From Dryas octopetala (Eukaryota; Streptophyta; Magnoliopsida; Rosales; Rosaceae): 64,000 nt of DNA. The notes beneath the pieces were generated by a model. The model searched no databases. It saw nothing but the letters and a program-made list of their open reading frames with translations, and had not been told where the DNA came from. The number at the start of each line of letters is the position of its first letter. Position 1 is the first letter of the stretch. The stretch covers positions 25,282,698 to 25,346,697 of the forward strand of contig OY992833.1 in assembly GCA_963921425.1 (NCBI GenBank), written 5' to 3'. Positions 50,166 to 61,145 of this stretch are shown piece by piece. The translations under genes were made by a program, and so were the position numbers.

Positions 50166-51373
50166 CTTTGTCTCGTTCACGCAAAATCACACTGACCACC
50201 AAAAAAATAGAGATTTAGGAATTGGAAATTATCAGTGCGAGGACTGAGCAGATGAGGAAGAACAATACTATTACTTGAAATAAAACAAAAAGATAACAAA
50301 ATATGGATTAGAAGCTACTATTAACGATTAAGCATAAAAAATCAGATCGTAATCCGTAGGATAAATTGGAGAAGGGCGAACCTGGTTGGCGGTTTGGGGT
50401 GGGGATCGGATCGGCGACGAGATGTGTAAAATGAGCGTGAAGGAAGCAGCAGCCACCACCACTTTCACTTACTTGGGTTTAATATTCGTGTGTCTCCGTA
50501 CTCACACGGTTTATTTATTTCATTTTCAATTTCTTTATTTATTTATTTATTTTTTTTGTTTCATTTTGAGAGTTCCACTAAGTACTGCGGCTTAGAAAAA
50601 TTATAATAATAATAATATTGTGTTGGACCACAATAGTACACACGTATATATTAATTTTTTTTTTTGGTAGAGACACGTATATATTATTTTACCACAAATA
50701 AAAAAATGAACGAAGATGCTTTCAATTGGCGTTTGTTTTTCAATTAAAAAAAATGATTGGCGTTTGTTTTTAAGTAAATTATTATAAAGTCCAATTTTGG
50801 ACTTCTATTCCCTCTTAGACCCACCTATTTAATTGAATTTCCCAGCCGGTCCACTGTATTTTCTTCCGGCCCACTTCTAATTTTTCATCCCTTCTCCGTC
50901 TCTCTCTCCGTCAATCTCTTACTCCCTCTCTCATTTCTCTCTCATCACTCACGCCCAGCCACCCCTCACCCTCGATCTGTGTCGTCCCACGTGGGCTCAG
51001 AGGTTGAGCAATGGTGCTCGGACGGCGTTGCGATGCCGATCTCGGAGCAGCCAGGTTCAGTGGCTTCGCTGCCACTATCGAGCTATTGTTTTGAGTCCGA
51101 TCGACAATACCGAAACAATTTGCGCTACCTTCGATGTTGGAGTCGATGCTGTTGGCCTCGGTGGCGTAAGAAGCTGAGGCCTTGGCTACAGATCTAAGAC
51201 ACTGCGACTTTGGCTATGGCGAATGAGACCTTGATGGGTTTGGGTCTTCTGTTGTGTTGGGGTTAACTCTTATTTTGGGGGTTTGCGTTCTTGTTTTTGT
51301 GTTTTTTATTTTTATTTTGGTCTTGTGGTCATGGTGGTAGTGGTGATGGAGTTAACTCAGTGTACTTGAAATT
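50166..51373. other. Promoter side of the PDH E1 beta gene and transcribed-looking spacer
   Basis: The first 250 bp is the probable 5' leader and promoter of PDH E1 beta. From about 50900 the sequence is richer in C and T, then GC-rich with an open frame at 50979-51197 that has no recognised domain. It may be the degraded leader of the CRM fragment that follows. Confidence 0.4.
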
Positions 51374-51603
51374 GAGAACTTGAATGGGAAAGAGGATGCC
51401 CAAGTGGGTTTGGAGTCTTCTTTGATTTTGAAGAGAGATGGGGTCGAGCTACCCAACCTTACAGTGAAGGAAAAGAAGGAACTTGCGTCCTATGCTCACA
51501 ACTTGGGGAATAAGCTCAAGTCCCAATTGGTGGGCAAGTCCGGTGTTACTCCCAATGTGCAGCTTCTTTTATAGAGAACCTTGAGTCCAACGAGCTTCTC
51601 AAG
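51374..51603 (+). pseudogene. Fragment of a CRS1/YhbY (CRM) domain gene
   Basis: The frame reads LKRDGVELPNLTVKEKKELA, then SYAHNLGNKLKSQLVGKSGV and TPNV. This is the start of a CRM RNA-binding domain as in chloroplast CRM proteins. After that the family continuation (AASFIENLESNELLK) is still present in the bases but one frame away, consistent with loss of one base after GTG at about 51560. The match stops at an apparent exon end (AAG before GTATTT at 51604), so it came from genomic rather than spliced sequence. No other CRM exons follow. It is a non-functional gene fragment. Confidence 0.7.
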
Positions 51604-51927
51604 GTATTTGTTGGTTTGTTAGACTTTTTTTTTTTTTTTTTGAAAATTTGTGGTGGTTCAGTTATTACCTAGTTGGGGTTTAAGGGTTTATGTCAAATTT
51701 GAGGGATTTTGTTGTGCTAGTCTGAATGTTTGTGCTGTTATTGATGAGTGCTTCTCCTCTGCAAGTTGCATTTTCTTGGATTTGTCATAGAAATGGATTC
51801 AAGATAATTCATTTTCTTTTGCTTTTTTTTTTCTTTTCTTTTCTGTCGTACTAATGTTTTTCCTTTTTGGTTTCTAAATTTAGGAAATACAAAATTGCTG
51901 ATTCCTATGGTTTTTGAATGCATAGGT

Positions 51928-52059
51928 GTAAGATTGTTGATTATAATAGTTGTGAAATGCATATGTGTTAACTTTTTTTCTCTTTGAATATCTAGTATTA
52001 ATGGCGTTTGGTAAATAAATTTTGAAATCTCAAATTGATTTGATCTAAGTCATCATTCT
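51928..52059. repeat. Left copy of a 132-bp near-perfect direct repeat
   Basis: Pairs with 52738-52869 (offset 810 bp); I see one mismatch (AAGT against AATT near the right end). The two copies bracket the NAC exon fragment. Confidence 0.9.
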
Positions 52060-52151
52060 TAGATCTCAAATTGATTTGATAAAAAAAAACATTGAGACAT
52101 GCAAGTCCCTCATAATTTGTGTATGTGTGTGAGACATCCAAAAAGCTACAA

Positions 52152-52553
52152 CTATATATATAGCAGTGATGGATTTAGAACACAATCGATCATTGGTCTG
52201 AGCTCATCCCAGTTGCCATCTGATAATCTTAATATCTCATCATCTTCATTTGGATTGAAAAAGCTTATGTATGATGATGAGTTCACCATTGGATCAACTT
52301 CACCTTTTAAGCTCAGCTGCTCTGCCAAAAATTGGTTCCCTTCATACATGTTACCATTATAGAAAAGAGGACTCCTTTCAAATTGATCCTTAGCAGCTGC
52401 CAAAGCACCCAAATTTGCATCTGACTCAGAACTGCATGTTTTAGAACTTGAGTCAACCACACTTTGCTGCTTGGAAGTTGTCTTATGCCAATTTGATGCA
52501 TACTTTCTACATGGATTAATTCGCTTCATAATCCTACAAAGTGTCCAAACTTC
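52152..52553 (-). pseudogene. Isolated last exon of a NAC transcription factor
   Basis: From an acceptor-like TTGCAG the minus strand reads EVWTLCRIMKRINPCRKYAS, then NWHKTT, matching the end of the NAC DNA-binding domain. The 110-residue Ser-rich, acidic tail with DEILRLSDGNWDELRPM, an activation-type motif, runs to a stop. This exon is open throughout. The first NAC exons (LPPGFRFHPTDEELV and so on) are not visible on the minus strand upstream within several kb, so the DNA-binding domain is missing. The WTLCRI-KR block recalls the NAC042/JUB1 group. It is either a relic or a transposed exon; flanking 132-bp direct repeats favour the latter. Confidence 0.72.
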
Positions 52554-52737
52554 CTGCAATAATCAATCATATGAAAGAAATTAATTAATTAATAGAATCT
52601 TTTCTAGTGATCAATTTACAAAATCATTTTCAATGCACACACACATAAACACACAACGTACATATGCAAACAAGTAATATAAACGTAGGGAAATTCTCTT
52701 GCCATATATTCTGACATGTTTATGTATTCATATTTAT

Positions 52738-52869
52738 GTAAGATTGTTGATTATAATAGTTGTGAAATGCATATGTGTTAACTTTTTTTCTCTTTGAATA
52801 TCTAGTATTAATGGCGTTTGGTAAATAAATTTTGAAATCTCAAATTGATTTGATCTAATTCATCATTCT
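52738..52869. repeat. Right copy of the 132-bp direct repeat
   Basis: Near-identical to 51928-52059. It runs directly into the minisatellite at 52873. Confidence 0.9.
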
Positions 52870-52872
52870 AAT

Positions 52873-53122
52873 AGGTGATTGTTACTGTTGTGCAGTAGCA
52901 ATGGGTGATTGTTACTGTCGGGCAATAGCAATGGGTGATTGCTACTGCCGGGCAGTAGCAATATGTGATTGTGCTGGCGGGCAGTAGCAATAGGTGATTG
53001 TTACTGACAGATAGTAGCAATAGGTGATTGTTACTGTCGGACAGTAGCAATATGTTATTGTTACTACCGAACAGTAACAATAGATGATTGTTACTACCGG
53101 ACAGTAGTAATAGGTGATTGAA
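52873..53122. repeat. Minisatellite of about eight 30-bp hairpin-forming units
   Basis: Units of about 29-30 bp of the form GGTGATTGTTACTG, 4-6 variable bases, CAGTAGCAAT. Each unit contains an inverted pair (TACTGTC against GACAGTA in the clearest), so each can form a small hairpin. Divergence between units is moderate and some changes keep the pairing. Frames opened in it on the minus strand are repeat artefacts. Confidence 0.9.
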
Positions 53123-53343
53123 AAAGATTCTGGATGCTTCATCTTGATTTGTTGTGTTTTATGATGGTTATTATTTTACATGTTTATGGAATGAAAAATA
53201 CCTAAATTATGATTTTTTTTTTTATTTTGGTACCAATTGGCATTGAAATGAAGAAGGAAACAAAAATTGGCTTTTTAAAAAAAACACTGTAGCGTGCTAC
53301 AGTAACGCCGTTACTGTACCACCGGGTTTTTTTAAAAAGTGGG

Positions 53344-53368
53344 CCGCTACAGTATTTTACTGTAGCGG
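53344..53368. other. Perfect 11-bp-stem hairpin
   Basis: CCGCTACAGTA, three bases, TACTGTAGCGG. The stem shares the TACTG/CAGTA core with the minisatellite just upstream. There is no T-run after it, so it is not a typical terminator. A nearby related palindrome lies at about 53287-53320 (CTGTAGCG, GCTACAG). Confidence 0.85.
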
Positions 53369-53843
53369 TTGGGCCGGATGAACAGTAAATTTTAAAAAAT
53401 AGACTTAAAAAAAAATAACCCTTTGTTTTTCGGAATAAAATTTAAGAAATTTCATATTCATTCGCGTTACCAAAAAGCGAAAAATTGACTCAAATACAAA
53501 TTGAAAATATTTTTCATTTTTAATAATATTATTATCTTAAAAAATTATATATTCGAATTACAGTGTGATTACTTAAAAATGTGATTAAATTCGTATTAAC
53601 TTATAACACTCCTATTAAGTTTTAATGCTAATTAAACAATAACATCAATTTTTTAACAAGTTTGGTTTGGGGCTAAAACCCTTGTCCAACATTGGACATC
53701 CATCAGTAGTAACTAAACTTGAAACCTATATAATGTTGTAGAGAAAAATATTACTAAACTAAATCAATAGTTAGTTGGTCATGATAACCCTTTTAAATGT
53801 CATTAAGTGTCACTCTTATGTTAGTTCTTTTTAAAAATATTGA

Positions 53844-55042
53844 GGACTCGTTTGGTATGTCGAACTGTACTGACTAATTTCTGTCGAATATTATTAATCT
53901 GTTCCTGAAAGTACTGATTGTTTATCCAAAATATTATCAGGCGTTTGATATTGTTCTGGATAAATAGTCTGACTAAGTTATATTATGTTTGACGCTTTGT
54001 CGGATAGTAGCGGATCAAAAAAATTTTTTAATTCAAATAACTTAGTAAAAATTGAAATTTATATGACACAAATTATTTTTGGCAAAATTCATAGTTACCA
54101 ATTTTTAATAACACTATGATTTTCCTGCTCAATCCTCTCCTTAACAATACTCTAATTTTCCTATACAATCCAATTTACAAAGAAGGTAATTGAAGTTTAG
54201 AAATACAAAATGGTGACTATGGGGACCATTAATGCAAAATCATTCAAAGAAAGTGTTTTTTTTTTTTTTTTGTGTCAATCTTCCTCTCCTTTACAACACA
54301 CTGGCTTGTTTGCTTGTTGCCTTCGTTAAAGTACAGATTTGAGAATCACAGTAGAACGAAGATTTACAATAGTGTCAACTTCCTCTTTCACAGTGGCTGT
54401 TGATTTTTTTTTTAAGAGAGAGAATGAATATTGGGTTATGTGTGGGGAGATTAATAAGGGCCAAGACCTAAGAAATGAGGCTTAATATTATATCGGTGTG
54501 AGAGAATGGTTACATAGAGACTACAACTTGAGATTTCTTGAGCGTTAAAAAAAAAAAAAAGAATAAGGTTGGACCACCACCCAACATGGAGGTCCGATCC
54601 GAAGGCCAAGGGTTCTGCAAATTGGAAAGGAATATAGTGGGGGAGAAAGAAAGAGAGATAGAGATAGAGAGAGAGATATATAGAGAGAGATGAAGGGCTG
54701 CTAGTCTTAACTGCCGCCAAGGTGACGGGATGGAGGGGGTACCGGGGTGGTGGCCGAAGGCTGGGCTATGGTGATGGGACAATGGACGAGAAGAAGATGA
54801 AAAAAGCGTCTCTTGGTTTTCACGTAGAAAGCGTGTTTTTGTTTTCCAAAAGTCTTTATAATTAAGCGTGTATTATATAATCTCGAGTGTGTGAGTTGTA
54901 ATAGTTAGTCATATAAAAAGAGTATTAAAAGCCCAGTCTGGTTTATATAGTTAGGTAATTAAATAATACAAGTTGACACTAAACAACTGACATGAACTAT
55001 TTACTCATATCCAGAGTCTAATACGATATACCAAACATGCCC
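53844..55042. mobile_element. Probable PIF/Harbinger-like non-autonomous element
   Basis: The ends are imperfect inverted repeats: GGACTCGTTTGGTATGTCG (left) and GGGCATGTTTGGTATATCG (read inward from the right). GGGC-TGTTTGGT ends are common in plant MITEs. A 3-bp TGA flanks both sides (53841-53843 and 55043-55045), a weak target duplication. Inside are a T run near 54258-54271 and a purine-rich block near 54640-54690. No transposase is recognised. Confidence 0.5.
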
Positions 55043-55045
55043 TGA

Positions 55046-56505
55046 AAAGGAAGATAGTGTTAATTTTTTAAATGAAAGGAAAATAATATTATTAGGGCTA
55101 ATTATGAATGATTATTTTATAAGAATTCTTATATTAATATTATATTAATCTAATAACACATATTTTTATTCACTTATACCTATTTTATTATCCAATAATC
55201 CGTTTTAAATTACTAACCCTTAAAAAAAACAAAAAAACCTTACGCAAACACATTTTATTGCTTGTCCCTTTTTTTACTCCATTTACCGCATATTCACTTC
55301 CTACCCTCTTAGGGTGTAGAATGAGAGTTGTAGAGGCTATATATTCGATTTTAACTCTAAAACTTTAGACAAAGCTCAAAATCTCAAAGTTACAACTTAA
55401 CATAAAACCGATAAATCAAGTGTCATTAGATTAATCTAAAGACTCTTATAAAACATTTCTTCATAATTAGTCTCTCATATTAACTAGACTCATAGTTATA
55501 TTGATAAAACATCAATACATACACTTAGTCATAATTCGATATTTGCCTTCCTCTTCTCTAAATCATAAAAATAAACATAACATTGGTTAATATTTTTAAG
55601 CATGTAAACCCCATATTTTTTAAGTTTTGATACTCATTACAATAGGCCATGTTTAGTATTAATTTTTAATTTTGTTATTTTTATATGTTTGAATAAGATA
55701 TTAAAGCACCTTTATTTTTTTATTTACTTTTATCTTTAAAGTACTAAATATCGCAAAAAAATTTCATACTTGCGCGTGTTAAAAAGAGAAAATAAAGATT
55801 ACTTTAGAGTCATATAGATATGGTTAAAATAAATGTAATTACATAGATTAATTTAATTAAATAAGTGCCAAGATACACCAAAAAATAAAAAATAAGTTCC
55901 AAAATACATACTTTTTTTTTTATAAATAAGCATGTTATATGATTATATCATGCTGTTTTTTATTTCACGGCAAAAAGAATGCTGTTCTTTGTTTGAATAA
56001 CACATTTGACTTTCCTTAGTGGCATTAAAAAATTTAAAATAAAAAGACAAAGTTGTAATTGTTTTGGAGTACAGGTTTATATATGGTAGAGATCCCTGGC
56101 TGGCGGTCAATTTTGGAACACTGTGACACTTGGAGGCGTGGACGAAGCATATATAAAATCATTACGAAATAGACAATTATAAGAAAAAATTCATTTCTTT
56201 AAAGAAGAGAGTTTGGACCTGGCCAAAAAAAAGAAGGGAGTTTGGAACTTATATTCATTTCTTTTGAGATATCTACATCATTGTATAAATAAAAGGAATT
56301 GTTATTTGCACTCCTCTTATGTGAGAGCATAAAGGAGTGTGAGAAGAAGTTTTGAAGTGCATTTTCCATTTCTCTAAATAAATATCATTATATTAATAAT
56401 AGTTGATATCTTTAACATTTATTCTATATGAAATAAAAGATTTATATTCGAGACTTCTTTAATATTTTAGAGAAAAATATCACTAAATTAATAATGTTAG
56501 TATAT
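55046..56505. other. Spacer without recognisable genes
   Basis: Very AT-rich. No convincing open frames, RNA genes or complete repeats. Confidence 0.5.
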
Positions 56506-56514
56506 TAACATTAA

Positions 56515-56819
56515 CAGTAAATTATGCGTTTGGTTTATTTATTATTCTATAAATTTCATTGTAGTCTACAATTTTTTTTAAGTTTTATATTGATCCACGA
56601 ATTGTCTGAAGTGTTCTATTTTTGTTCAAATTGGATAAATTTGGACAATTTTGCCCCTCAATTTTGTACTAATGAGTTGACTTTGAGGGACAAAATTGTT
56701 TATTTTGAACTAAAATAGAACACATCAGACAATTCATAAACTAATATAAAATTTTAAAAAATTTGTGGACAAAAACAAAATTTATGAAATAATAAATAGA
56801 CCAAACGCATAATTTTCTG
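56515..56819. mobile_element. Small Mutator-like MITE with 9-bp target duplication
   Basis: Inverted ends CAGTAAATTATGCGTTTGG (left) and CAGAAAATTATGCGTTTGG (read inward from the right), with long inverted arms, flanked by TAACATTAA at 56506-56514 and 56820-56828. The 9-bp duplication points to the Mutator superfamily, although the CAG ends would also suit hAT. The frame at 56524-56718 is an artefact of the inverted arms. Confidence 0.83.
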
Positions 56820-57622
56820 TAACATTAATTAAGAAATAGCATTACATGGCAATATGATAAATAACACGGAGAAGAGGTAGGTTGGCTCTTGAGAAGTGAG
56901 AACAAAAAAAGTGGGTCGGCTCTTGAACATAAAAGTGGAAGGTAGGTTGGGTGGGGATTCGTGGACAATGTGCACTCAACTACCAAACCTGGTGGTGTTT
57001 GTTAATAAAGAAATAAAGCTAAGCAAGTAAGCAGCCTAAGCCTTGGTGTAGCCATCCAAAGTGGGAAAAATCGATTAGGAATCCAGAATCTTTCTTGTTT
57101 GGGGTCCAGTACTCTCTGCCTTGGCCCTTAACGTACTCCACATAATTATTGTTTGTTTGGTTCTAATATTTGTACGGTTCATGCAAGAGAAGTTGATTTT
57201 TGACTTCTAAACTCAACGATCTAGATCAACAGTTTGCTATTGACAATTTGACATGGTACTAAGAAAGCGCAGTCTATCAAGCCACACAAACGTCACACTC
57301 TTTATATGAGAAAATTAGCAGAAAAAAAACTTATGTATTAGTAGTATTACGTATGTATATACTTTACTGTGTTTATGAGAAAATAACTAGTTGGGGTTTA
57401 CAGAGAAATTAAGCTGAATTGTTGGTTCAGCTATGGCTTATGGATAACTAAAATCAAAACTCGAGCCCAAACTAAACTTAACAGTCTTCAAAGTTGGTTG
57501 ATTTGGGCTCTATTTATGGGATAAGGTTGAATCATAATCAAACATTCAAAGACTTTCAAACCCTTGTATAGAGGCCATGTTTACATATACTATATTATAT
57601 AAGTTAAGCAAATCATGCCTAC

Positions 57623-57624
<2 letters not shown>

Positions 57625-57704
<80 letters not shown>
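57625..57704 (+). tRNA. tRNA-Leu (anticodon UAG)
   Basis: An 80-nt cloverleaf. The acceptor stem is GACAGTT with AGCTGTC plus discriminator A. The anticodon stem is CCAGA/TCTGG around loop TTTAGGC (anticodon TAG). A long variable arm typical of Leu follows (TCCGAAAGGGC region), then a T arm with GGGTTCAAATCCC. The D arm has TGGCCGAGTGGTCTAAGG, which contains the internal A box. No intron and no encoded CCA. It decodes CUA. No protein gene overlaps. Confidence 0.95.
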
Positions 57705-57797
57705 TATTCGTTTTCTAGTTGAATAATTATTGACTAAACTAGCAAAAAGGGAAGCCATTCTATCAAAATAAACTGAATGGCTAGTTTTTTTTTTTTG

Positions 57798-58186
57798 GGT
57801 TTTTTTCATAACTTTGATCATTATCTTAATGTGGTACTTAAACTTTTATTTGTCCCAATTGAGTACCTAAACTTTTATTTTGTGTCTAATATGTACCAAA
57901 ATGAATTTCTGTTAAAATTGTCAACAAAAGTTGGGGGCAATATAGTCACTTCAAAAAATTTATATTTTAATTATAATTTTTTATTTTTTTTGGTTGTTGT
58001 GTTTTTTTTTTATAATAATTTTAAACATATAAAGAAAATAATTAAAATATGCTTTGACTATATTGCCCCTAACTTTTGATGACAATGTTAACAGAAATTC
58101 ATTTTGGTACCTATTAGACACAAAATAAAAGTTTAGATACTCAATTGGGACAAATAAAAGTTTATGTACTAATTATGATATAAACC
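57798..58186. mobile_element. MITE with inverted arms of about 165 bp
   Basis: The left arm (GGTTTTTTTCATAACTTTGA, then AAACTTTTATTTGTCCCAAT) is matched by the reverse complement of the right arm (GGTTTATATCATAATTAGTA, then the same AAACTTTTATTTGTCCCAAT). The arms extend to a shared GGGGCAATATAGTC. Poly-T flanks hide any target duplication, so the superfamily is uncertain. Non-coding. Confidence 0.75.
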
Positions 58187-58315
58187 TTTTTTTTTTTTGT
58201 CTAAAGAATCGTTAGTTATAAGTAGATAAATAATCAAATCGAACTGAATGTTTTGATACTTTAGAAACAATGATTCGACTACACTGTGCCAAACTGAGTT
58301 GTGTATCTTTTCTTG

Positions 58316-59114
58316 GGTTAAATATCACTTTTGGTTTATGTAGTTTAGGTTAAGTTTCAGACTTAGGGCTCATTTGAGACTGTAGTTGGACAACAAAAAA
58401 TAGTTTTGTAGATGACAATTCTATGTTACTCACAACAGTTTTGATGTTTTGTAATAAAAGCAAAAACTCTAGAGTCACACAATTTTAGACCACTCACTAC
58501 AGTTTTGAAAAGCAAATATCCACATGTTTTTCAAAATTGTAGTGGGCCCCATTAATAAAAATTTTGAGTTGCCCTATATTCCTCATTTCAGGCACTTTCA
58601 ACATCATGTTCATTTTAGTAATTATACATAGCCACAACAGTTTTACATTAAAATTTACCAAACACCTTGATACTATTGTTTTGCACTCACAACACTTTTA
58701 AAAATATAGCTTACCTAACATTCATATGTTTTGTTTTACAACTGACTTTACTTGATAACTGTTTTACTTCACATGTGTTTTTTCTTACAACAATACATTG
58801 AGATTTTGATTTTGTATTTTATAAATCATTGTAATTTAATGATACGTTAGCATTTCCGTTCATGTAAATCATCAAATTTGTTCCTCTTTTGATCATGCAT
58901 TTTACAAATTGTTGCAATTTTAGTCATGTACTTTACAAATCATTAGCAATTCAATGATGAATTTACTGAATTAATGGACCGAAAATGTTAAAATATCCTT
59001 AAATTGAAACTATTTGTAAAATACTAAATTAAAATTATAACAATTAAAACTATAAGGATCAAAATTGAAATTAGCCCAAACTACATAAGTCATAACCAAA
59101 AATGAAATTTAGCC
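58316..59114. mobile_element. Degraded inverted-repeat element, probably with a nested insertion
   Basis: The ends are imperfect inverted copies: GGTTAAATATCACTTTTGGT (left) and GGCTAAATTTCATTTTTGGT (read inward from the right), each followed by TATGTAGTTT. Between about 58365 and 58800 the sequence starts GGGCTCATTTGAGACTGTAG, a style of end seen in other plant MITEs, suggesting a second element inside. No clear target duplication for either. Confidence 0.5.
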
Positions 59115-59549
59115 TTTTTTTTTTTTGTTGTTGATCAATTATGAAAAATGATGATGAATGTGTAGAAGACTAGAATCCAATATAACACTGAAAAAGCATA
59201 CATTCCACTTTTTTTGTTTTTGTAATTCACACAACCCATTAATCCAATCCTCTTAAAACCAAAAACAAGCGACAGAAAAGTGGGATTAAGCTTTGAATTG
59301 AAACTTGCCAAGACCCTTTTGGTTTTTGTTTATCAAGAACATCCGGGCCTTGTTTGGGGGCCCACTTGGATTGAAGGGGGATCGAGTGAGCTAAATGGGC
59401 TAGATTGGACTGGATTAGGGCCTACAGTGCGATTGGTAAAATAAGCCCAATATAATTTACAAGTATAGTGATCCATACTCTGTACAAACCCAACCAATAG
59501 AGATCAAAGAGAGAGCCGGCGGCGAGAGAGTAGAGAGAGAAAGAGAGAG

Positions 59550-61145
59550 ATGGCAGGTGCGTTTTGGGGGACACGAGTGATGGAGATAGTGAAGAAGCAC
59601 GACTCGGGAGGTCTTGTTTGGAAGAGAATAAAGCTGACCACCACCCGTAAGGCCAACGCCAAGAAGCGCCTCCTCCGTGTTTGGCAGGTATTCTCTTCTG
59701 TCCCTTCATTCAGCTAATACCATTCTCAATTTATGATTAGGGTTTTAGCTATTACCATGAATGTGACAGTTATTTTGCTTGCTTGAAATCGCAATGTTTG
59801 ATTTTCAAAGTTATGTGGTATGTAAAGTAGATGGCTAGGTAGTGCATTGCTAAACACGTTCCAGAGTCCACTCTTGTAGACTTGTAATTGGAGATGTCTC
59901 CTGTGCTTGAAAGTCGTAATGTGCATAATCCCTCAAGATATGCTGAAGGGCTTTTGGGTTTTGACAAATGATAATTGACATTCCTGTTTTGGGTGTTTCA
60001 ATCATTGGTAAATGAAATGCCCTATATCAGTATATGATATATCTGCAAAAGTGCGAGTCTTTTGTAGTCATTGGGCTTAAACATAATACCATCTAACGAT
60101 CCCACTTGAGACCAGACTGATTGTTTTTCCTTTGAATTGAGCTATTTCCTTTAAACATCTTTTGGAGGTTGGACCATATTTATCAATGATTGAACCTGTC
60201 TAATTCTGTTGTTAGTCGTATGGGTTCTTTTTTTTTAATGTGTATCTATTCGCATCACATATGTTCGAATGGAGATTTTGACTGCATGTGGAGTATATTT
60301 CTGTACTAAATTGGTCAATTCACCTCTTATGTGCAGTTCACCCTTTTCAACACTAAAATACTTGCATGATTTATCCATGTGCTCATGCCTTTACCATCAT
60401 CCTGTAGTATCTGCTTTCATTTATAAGCATGTCTGGTTTTTGGATGTTGCATAAGAAGCTTTTTCTTAGATATAGCCCTAGATGCAAGCACCACTGCTTT
60501 GTTTATGTTGCAATGTAGTTATGGAGCATAATACCGTTATGATGTAAGACAGACGCATAGGGCTGCTGTCCAGCTATAGTAATAAAAACCACAGTAGAAA
60601 GGAAAATCCAGGAATAACAGTAGAAAAGAGAGAGAATAAAGCTTTAGAATCAAAGTTGGAACGTAGATAGATGAGTTCTAGGGTTTAGGAACCCAAAAGA
60701 AGCTCTCACATCAGAAATCTCTGAATAATATTATGCCAAAAACTGTAAACCTAAGATAACTAGGAAAAGCATAAACCTAAACTAACTAGGAAAACATAAA
60801 GTAAAATTACCTTAAAAGACCTAATGAAATAAGGAAACTAGACTCTAAATCCAGCTAGGAAATAAAAATTAAAAAGCTACTAAGAAATAATAATAAGTCT
60901 TGGAACCCTAGGAGATGCTCCTGCATCACGCTATGCTTTCATACTTCAAATTTGGTGTTGGGATTTATATGTTGTGTTACAAGATTTGAAGATCATCTGT
61001 TAAACTGATTGAACTTCTGGAAATGCCACTTTCCTTGCAGAATGAGGCTGTCCTGAAGGCATGTGCAGAGACACCTCCTTCAGAATCATTGGAGGCTGCT
61101 ACTGCTAATGGAGTTTGTGAGAAGAATAACAGAAGTAGCCAATAA
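59550..61145 (+). CDS. Small basic conserved plant protein of unknown function
   Basis: Two exons (59550-59687 and 61041-61145) separated by an intron of about 1.35 kb give 80 residues. The N-terminal half is MAGAFWGTRVMEIVKKHDSG followed by GLVWKRIKLTTTRKANAKKR and LLRVWQ, strongly basic and probably helical. The second exon gives NEAVLKACAETPP and a Ser/Ala-rich end. The first exon has the look of a conserved plant gene, and I recall similar short proteins in plant genomes, but I cannot name a function. The Lys/Arg-rich N-terminus would suit a mitochondrial or ribosome-associated protein; that is inference. The GA-rich leader at 59527-59549 is a typical 5' untranslated region. Confidence 0.75.

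Noticed and set aside
52873-53122. CRISPR-like array
   Set aside because: Units are contiguous and imperfect with no unique spacers, and the genome is a plant; it is a minisatellite.
52868-53142. Repetitive Tyr/Cys-rich minus-strand frames
   Set aside because: Translation of the 30-bp minisatellite; the period is a multiple of three, which keeps the frames open.
57777-58079. 100-codon hydrophobic frame
   Set aside because: It crosses the arms of an inverted-repeat MITE and a T-rich centre; no gene features.
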